In this document: piece after piece, positions 6,830-11,101 of the stretch
How the letters are laid out: every line of letters begins with the position of its first letter
Numbering within the stretch: position 1 is the first letter of the stretch
From: Polaromonas sp.
GTDB taxonomy: Bacteria > Pseudomonadota > Gammaproteobacteria > Burkholderiales > Burkholderiaceae_C
Assembly: GCA_026786065.1 (NCBI GenBank)
Contig: JAJAYS010000015.1
Location: forward strand, 1-11,101
Direction: 5' to 3'
Length of the DNA stretch: 11,101 bases
Made by a program: the position numbers and the translations under genes
The notes under the pieces: generated by a model
Told to the model about the DNA's origin: nothing
Database searches by the model: none
What the model saw: the letters and a program-made list of their open reading frames with translations, nothing else

Positions 6830-9190
6830 GTGGCGACACCGAATAAAAACGGCGGCTCTTTGTCAGGGCAGACGAGGGCTCTTTTCGTCGAGAGCGCGGT
6901 CAGGCTGCTTCCCGGCCTTTCCCGGGCAATTCAGGAGCGTTTGTCCGCCTTGGTCGATCAGCCGGTGGCCGCACGGGAGATGCAGGAGCGCCGCGACGGT
7001 TGGCTAGCGTTTCAGAGGGCCGGATCGAACTGGATAAAGGGAACTGCAGAGGCGTGGACTGCCGCGCGTCAATTGACTCCGCCTCCATCCGCATCCAAAC
7101 TGAGCCTGACCGGCGCGTTCGAGCTGATGGGCGACGAGGTCATGGACGACGAGATCGCCACTTCGCGCTTGGCTTTGCGGCTGCTTGATCTCGTCAGCTG
7201 GGAACTCAACGACGTTCGCTTGCGCATTCAGCGACTGGACGCCATTGCGGAACTGCACAAGGAAGACATCTTTCGTCCCGAGGTACTGGCGCGGCACATG
7301 CTGCAGCAGTGGAGCCGGGCCGGCCTTCCCCGGCCCTTGTGGGTTTCGGTTCAGGACGTGATCCAGAAAACGCTTGCCGAGCAGATGCTCAGCGTTTATC
7401 ACGCAGCCAACGAGTTTTTGGTTCGCAGCGGCGTGATGGCTGAGATCGATCTCAGGCCCATGGTCAAGCGTACCCCGTCAAATTCCCGGAACGATCCGCC
7501 GGCCGATTTGGTGCGGTCGGACGGGGCGGTTGTCGGCGCCCAGGATCCAGGCCGCGGCCATGACGTGGCGCCGAGTGGCCGCCCCGATCAGTCTGCTCCC
7601 GCGACGAGTGCCAGACCCGCGGCGGGTTCAGGCGCCGCGCTGCACAGTCCGCCACCCAACCAGCGCGTAGGCGAAGAGACGCGCATGCAGACTGGCGTGT
7701 CGCCGCTTGCGCGAGCCCGCATGCGGGCGCAGGGCGTGATGGGCCAACTGAAGCGCATGCTGGCCGATCACGTGCCTGGTTTTGAAGAAACCAGCCCGAC
7801 ACCGCCAACGCCCGCGCTGGTTCGGGCGCTCGATGCGCAGCACTCCCAGAATGTCTCCGTGGAGCACATCGCGACGGGCGCCGCCTATGGATCCGCTGAG
7901 GTCGCCGAAGCAGTCGCGGTAGTGCGGGCACGCAGCGCGGCCCTGAAGCAGGCTGCAAGCAGTGCTTCCGAAAAAGCCACGATTGAGATCGTCGCGCTGA
8001 TGTTTCAGAGCATTCTTGCTGAAGAGCGCATTCCGGCGGCCATTCGGGTGTGGTTTGCGCGTCTGCAGATCCCGGTGCTGCGGGTGGCGTTGTCTGAAAC
8101 CGAGTTTTTCGAGTCGCTGCAGCATCCGGCCCGTCGCCTGATTGACCGCATGGGCTCCTGTGCACTCGGGTTCAACGCGACCATCTCCGGCGGTGCACTG
8201 GAGCTTGAAGTGCGGCGGGTTGTGCAGGTGATCGAGCAGTACCCGGAAACCGGGCGGCGTGTTTTTCAGATCGCCTATGACGAGTTCGAAAAATTTCTGG
8301 CGAAATTCCTGTCGGAGCGCCGCAGTACCTTGCGGGTCGTGACAGTGGCGCAGCAGGTCGAGCAAAAAGAAACGATGGCGATTCAGTACACCATCGAGCT
8401 GCGGAGCATGCTGAACGACATGCCGGTACGCGAGGCGATCCGGGAGTTTTTGTTCAAGGTGTGGGCTGAAGTGCTGGCTATTTCGGCCGTCAAAAACGGG
8501 CCCCAGCATCCGGAAACCGTCACCCTCAAACGCACGGCTGCGGACCTGGTCTGGGCGGCCAGCGCGAAGCCGAACCGGGAAGACCGGGCGCGTGTCATCG
8601 CCGCCCTTCCAGCCCTGCTGCAGCTTCTGCGCAGCGGCATGACCATGCTGGGTCTGTCCGTGGCCGAGCAGGACCGTCATTTGAAGGCCATAAGCGATAC
8701 TTTGGCCGATGCCTTCATGTCCAAGACGGAGGGTATTTCAGGCGAGCGCATTGAGCAGATGGCCAAGCGGCTGGCCCACCTTGAAGACTATTTGTCGGAC
8801 GACGACGTCGGCGATCTGCCGCTGGACCCCGAAAGTCTGATTACGATGATAGGACTCGATGCGGCCGATGTGAAAATCATCACCGATGGTGGCAGTACCC
8901 CGACCGAGGCGGTCCGAGCCTGGGTCACCGAGTTGCAATTGGGCAGCTGGTTCAATCTTGACCACAGCGGCGCGGTCACGCAGGTGCAGTTCGCCTGGTG
9001 CAGCGAGCGCAAGCAGCTGCACCTTTTCGCGTCTGCCGACGCGCTTCATTTCCTGATTCAGGCCAAAAGGGTTGCGGCGTACCTTCAGGCGGGTCTGCTG
9101 GTGCCGACAGAGGAAGAAACGCTGACGGTGCGAGCCACGCGGGACGCATTGGCGAAGCTCAACGCGAATCCGGAACGGCTTTTAAGCTGA
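6830..9190 (+). CDS. DUF1631 family protein of unknown function
   Basis: The product is 786 residues, with no signal peptide or membrane helix seen, so it is probably cytoplasmic. The overall pattern resembles Pfam DUF1631: a helical N-terminal part opening with VESAVRLLPGL, and a long helical core (about 290-640) with conserved-looking stretches such as 'RVWFARLQIPVLRVAL' and 'FLAKFLSERR'. The C-terminal piece (about 700-770) has the 'LQLGSWF...FAWCSERKQLHLFAS' pattern of a small beta-barrel. That end looks PilZ-like, but I see no RxxxR plus (D/N)xSxxG motif, so binding of cyclic di-GMP is not supported. Residues about 213-285 are Pro/Ser/Gly/Ala-rich and look like a disordered linker. Some relatives carry the name thymidine phosphorylase, which nothing here supports. 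The start is GTG 6830 with GAGG at 6821-6824; an ATG overlapping it (6828) is in another frame. The gene begins 27 nt after secF, so it probably shares that transcript. Confidence 0.85.
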   Translation: MATPNKNGGSLSGQTRALFVESAVRLLPGLSRAIQERLSALVDQPVAAREMQERRDGWLAFQRAGSNWIKGTAEAWTAARQLTPPPSASKLSLTGAFELMGDEVMDDEIATSRLALRLLDLVSWELNDVRLRIQRLDAIAELHKEDIFRPEVLARHMLQQWSRAGLPRPLWVSVQDVIQKTLAEQMLSVYHAANEFLVRSGVMAEIDLRPMVKRTPSNSRNDPPADLVRSDGAVVGAQDPGRGHDVAPSGRPDQSAPATSARPAAGSGAALHSPPPNQRVGEETRMQTGVSPLARARMRAQGVMGQLKRMLADHVPGFEETSPTPPTPALVRALDAQHSQNVSVEHIATGAAYGSAEVAEAVAVVRARSAALKQAASSASEKATIEIVALMFQSILAEERIPAAIRVWFARLQIPVLRVALSETEFFESLQHPARRLIDRMGSCALGFNATISGGALELEVRRVVQVIEQYPETGRRVFQIAYDEFEKFLAKFLSERRSTLRVVTVAQQVEQKETMAIQYTIELRSMLNDMPVREAIREFLFKVWAEVLAISAVKNGPQHPETVTLKRTAADLVWAASAKPNREDRARVIAALPALLQLLRSGMTMLGLSVAEQDRHLKAISDTLADAFMSKTEGISGERIEQMAKRLAHLEDYLSDDDVGDLPLDPESLITMIGLDAADVKIITDGGSTPTEAVRAWVTELQLGSWFNLDHSGAVTQVQFAWCSERKQLHLFASADALHFLIQAKRVAAYLQAGLLVPTEEETLTVRATRDALAKLNANPERLLS

Positions 9191-9198
9191 AGTGTTCG

Positions 9199-9753
9199 CT
9201 AGTGCGCAACACGGCGCCCAATGTCGTCACACAGTTCATCGAGCACAAGCGCCTCGGGTTCTTCGCCAAAACTCCAGTAAACCATTAGCACGATGATCTT
9301 CAGGTCATCGATCGTGACCGGTTCGCCGGGCGCAGCCATCGCGCGGTCGATAATGATTTCACGCATGTGCGGCGGCAACACGCCAGAGGCTTCGAGAAAG
9401 CAGACAAACCCAAGACACTGCGAGCCGAGGTGCGCCTGTTCGCTCACGGAATAGACGCGAAGGCTGTCACCAGACTGGGCGACAGGGACTATTGCCGCGG
9501 TTCCAACGCATTGCCCGTCCCTCTGAAAAGTCCGGGGCGCAGCCGCCACGCCGGAAACGGCGGGCGCCAAGTGGGGTTCGACTACGCGGGTGCTCTGGGC
9601 TGCAAAGTTCAGCCCGTCAAGCCACACCAATGCCTCGTGAATCTCTTCGGCTTCAAACCCTGCCGCGGAAAGCTTCCTGCCTAGCCGATCCAGCTCGGGG
9701 CAGGCATTTCCTTGCCAGTAATTTTCGTAAACGTAAACGAGAACTTCGAACAT
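9199..9753 (-). CDS. smg: Smg family protein (DUF494)
   Basis: Smg is a small conserved protein of unknown function, commonly encoded beside dprA (also called smf). The product is 184 residues, somewhat longer than E. coli Smg (about 157). It starts MFEVLVYVYENYW, the family's characteristic N-terminus, followed by a helical segment ending near residue 52. A variable Ala/Val-rich middle (about 53-100) probably accounts for the extra length. The conserved C-terminal helical block (about 126-184) contains 'HMREIIIDRAMA' and 'DDLKIIVLMVYWSFG'. The ATG at 9753 is preferred over an in-frame start ten codons earlier, because the extension (MGRHLRYIEF) is not family-like. Only a weak TGAG precedes the ATG. 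The gene follows dprA by 84 nt and converges on the DUF1631 gene with 8 nt between stops. Confidence 0.93.
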   Translation of the reverse strand: MFEVLVYVYENYWQGNACPELDRLGRKLSAAGFEAEEIHEALVWLDGLNFAAQSTRVVEPHLAPAVSGVAAAPRTFQRDGQCVGTAAIVPVAQSGDSLRVYSVSEQAHLGSQCLGFVCFLEASGVLPPHMREIIIDRAMAAPGEPVTIDDLKIIVLMVYWSFGEEPEALVLDELCDDIGRRVAH

Positions 9754-9837
9754 GAACTCAATATAGCGCAGATGCCTGCCCACTGGTCAGTACGCTGTCC
9801 ATCGCATCGACGGGCGAATCAGGCACCCTGAAGGGGG

Positions 9838-10986
9838 TCATGCGGCACACAGGCGCTGGAAAAAGCCTCCTGGCAGTCGCGCAAGCTGACCCCCAAGTTC
9901 CAGCTCCAGTAGTTGCGCCTGCAGCCGCGCTGTGTCGAGCCCGGTACGGGCCTGCAACGCATCGAGGCTGACGGCGTCGTAGCCGAGCGACTGTAGCAAG
10001 CTGCGAAGTGCCGGGTCTCTTGGATCGGCGCCATCCGGGGTTTGCAGGAGCGCGGAGTCGGAGTGCGGCCCTGGCGAAGCCGCCGGCGCCCACTTCTGAT
10101 CCTCCAGGACATCCGCCGCGAATTCCACCAGCGTTGCCCCCTGCTTGATCAATGCATGGCAGCCGCGCGACTGCGGGGAATGAATCGAGCCTGGAATCGC
10201 AAACACGTCTTTCCCTTGTTCGGCGGCGAGTCGCGCGGTGATCAAAGAGCCGGACTTGAGTGCGGCTTCCACCACCAGGGTGCCACGCGACAAGCCCGAA
10301 ATCAGGCGATTGCGGCGCGGAAAATTTGCTGTGAGCGGAGGCATGCCCAGCGCGAATTCGCTGACGAGCATGCCCTGCCGGGCAATGCGGTGCGCCAAAG
10401 CCAGATGCTTTTTTGGATAGACCCGATCCAGACCGGTTCCGACGACCGCAATCGTATGCCCGCCGCCCTGCAAGGCGCCATCGTGCGCGGCCCCGTCGAT
10501 GCCCAGGGCGAGGCCCGAAACCACGCAGATGCCGACTCGGCCAAAGGCCCTCGCGAACTCCCTCGCGTTGCTCTCGCCTTGGGGTGTCGGGTTGCGGCTG
10601 CCGACGACGGCGAGGCTTCTCGCTACTGTATTGATAGCATCTGGCGCCCGTTTCGAAAGACTGCCAAGCAGATAAAGCATCAAAGGCGGGTCTTCGATGT
10701 TGAGAAGGGCTTCCGGGTATCCAGCGTCGCCCAGTGCCACGATGCTGCGATCATCGCCCGCTTGCAACCAGTCAAGCGTGGTTTGGAGCTGCCCGGCAAG
10801 TGCGGGGGGCGGGCTTTGGAGGGCGCGAACCAGCCTGTCTGAGCCGAGCGAGCGCAACGCACTGGAACTTTGCTCAAAGACGGCTTGCGGCGAGCCGAAT
10901 GCAACCAGCAGCCGACGGGCGGTATCCGGCCCGACCCCGGGGCTCATGCTGTGTCTCAGCCAGGCGGAAAGCTCGAGTGGTTCCAC
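9838..10986 (-). CDS. dprA: DNA-processing protein DprA (Smf)
   Basis: DprA binds incoming single-stranded DNA in the cytoplasm during natural transformation and loads RecA onto it. The product is 382 residues, full length for the family. An N-terminal helical SAM-like region (about 1-70, 'LRHSMSPGVGPDTARRLL') precedes the Rossmann-fold DprA core. Core motifs are VVGSR (127-131), SGLALGID (157-164), GTGLDRVYPKKH (183-194), FPRRNRLISGLS (222-233) and a KSGSLITA segment near 244-251. A Pro/Ser/Asp-rich linker (about 300-323) leads to a C-terminal winged-helix domain (about 324-379, ending in LPGGFFQR). The start is GTG at 10986: an in-frame TAG lies three codons upstream, and the next start, ATG at codon 14, would cut into the conserved LRHSMSPGVG segment. 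I see no good Shine-Dalgarno. Presence of dprA alone does not prove competence. Confidence 0.96.
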   Translation of the reverse strand: MEPLELSAWLRHSMSPGVGPDTARRLLVAFGSPQAVFEQSSSALRSLGSDRLVRALQSPPPALAGQLQTTLDWLQAGDDRSIVALGDAGYPEALLNIEDPPLMLYLLGSLSKRAPDAINTVARSLAVVGSRNPTPQGESNAREFARAFGRVGICVVSGLALGIDGAAHDGALQGGGHTIAVVGTGLDRVYPKKHLALAHRIARQGMLVSEFALGMPPLTANFPRRNRLISGLSRGTLVVEAALKSGSLITARLAAEQGKDVFAIPGSIHSPQSRGCHALIKQGATLVEFAADVLEDQKWAPAASPGPHSDSALLQTPDGADPRDPALRSLLQSLGYDAVSLDALQARTGLDTARLQAQLLELELGGQLARLPGGFFQRLCAA

Positions 10987-11038
10987 AACGTACTAAAAAC
11001 GACGGGCCGCTGGTGTGCGCCGGCACGGGGCGGCCAAG

Positions 11039-11057
11039 CACGGCGCGCCGCGCCGTG
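11039..11057 (-). terminator. GC-rich hairpin after the partial right-edge gene
   Basis: CACGGCG (11039-11045) pairs perfectly with CGCCGTG (11051-11057) across a five-base loop. It lies 11 nt downstream of the TAA of the partial gene on the - strand. No T run follows, so it is not a classic intrinsic terminator. It might slow the polymerase or protect a 3' end between that gene and dprA. GC-rich palindromes are also expected by chance in this genome. Confidence 0.3.
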
Positions 11058-11068
11058 TGCCCACCGCG

Positions 11069-11101
11069 TTAATTCGGATTGGTAAACCGGTCGCCGACGC
11101 G
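11069..11101 (-). CDS. C-terminal ten codons of an upstream gene, possibly a LysM-domain protein (partial)
   Basis: Reading leftwards from the right edge, an open frame encodes RVGDRFTNPN and ends in TAA (11069-11071). In many betaproteobacteria a secreted LysM peptidoglycan-binding protein lies just upstream of dprA on the same strand, and this tail would suit such a protein. That is inference from gene order: ten residues cannot identify a family, and the frame could be chance. If real, the gene ends 82 nt before the dprA start. Confidence 0.35.
   Translation of the reverse strand, partial: RVGDRFTNPN

Noticed and set aside
7460..7690. Pro/Ser/Gly-rich stretch in the DUF1631 protein, considered as a frameshift or insertion
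   Set aside because: The frame stays open, and the flanking helical regions match one family member; a disordered linker explains it.
7464..8680. Two overlapping long open frames (233 and 350 codons) on the - strand opposite the DUF1631 gene
   Set aside because: They overlap each other and the sense gene, and both have the biased composition of shadows.
9819..9831. Inverted repeat TCAGG-CAC-CCTGA between dprA and smg
   Set aside because: The stem is 5 bp with a three-base loop and no T run on either side; it is too weak to call a terminator or operator.
10042..10842. 266-codon open frame on the + strand opposite dprA
   Set aside because: The - strand carries every DprA motif in order; the + frame shows no family features.
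1..11101. Search for tRNA or rRNA genes, CRISPR arrays, insertion sequences, attachment sites, or phage and defence genes
   Set aside because: None seen by eye; the genes are housekeeping or metabolic and fill nearly the whole window.

Overview
The window looks like a chromosomal stretch from a GC-rich betaproteobacterium. Order Burkholderiales, probably near Comamonadaceae, is the best guess. The grounds are the protein style (the SecD start MNRYPVWKYAIML, the long fused indolepyruvate oxidoreductase, an enlarged Smg, a DUF1631 protein), frequent GTG starts and long empty shadow frames. I recognise these families from memory; no search was run.

Layout on the + strand: (1) positions 2-3259 hold the 3' part of a very large fused indolepyruvate:ferredoxin oxidoreductase-type enzyme, whose N-terminus lies outside the window. 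(2) A 215-nt gap carries a candidate promoter and a terminator-like hairpin right in front of yajC. (3) yajC-secD-secF (3475-6802) encode the accessory module of the Sec translocase, which uses the proton-motive force to help pull proteins across the inner membrane. (4) A DUF1631 protein of unknown function starts 27 nt after secF, so it is probably a late gene of the same transcript.

Layout on the - strand: reading leftwards from the right edge are the last ten codons of an unidentified upstream gene (possibly a LysM-domain protein), then dprA (DNA processing protein of natural transformation), then smg (DUF494). The dprA-smg pair is common in proteobacteria. The DUF1631 gene and smg converge with only 8 nt between their stop codons.

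All full-length genes appear intact, with no frameshifts, insertion sequences, tRNA or rRNA genes, CRISPR arrays or phage-like genes. It is mostly ordinary housekeeping DNA, and I found no convincing new multi-gene system. The most interesting details are an in-frame A7 slippery heptamer at the junction between the IorA-like and IorB-like halves of the oxidoreductase, with a -1 stop a few codons later, and the terminator-like hairpin plus T7 tract that runs into the yajC ribosome-binding site.
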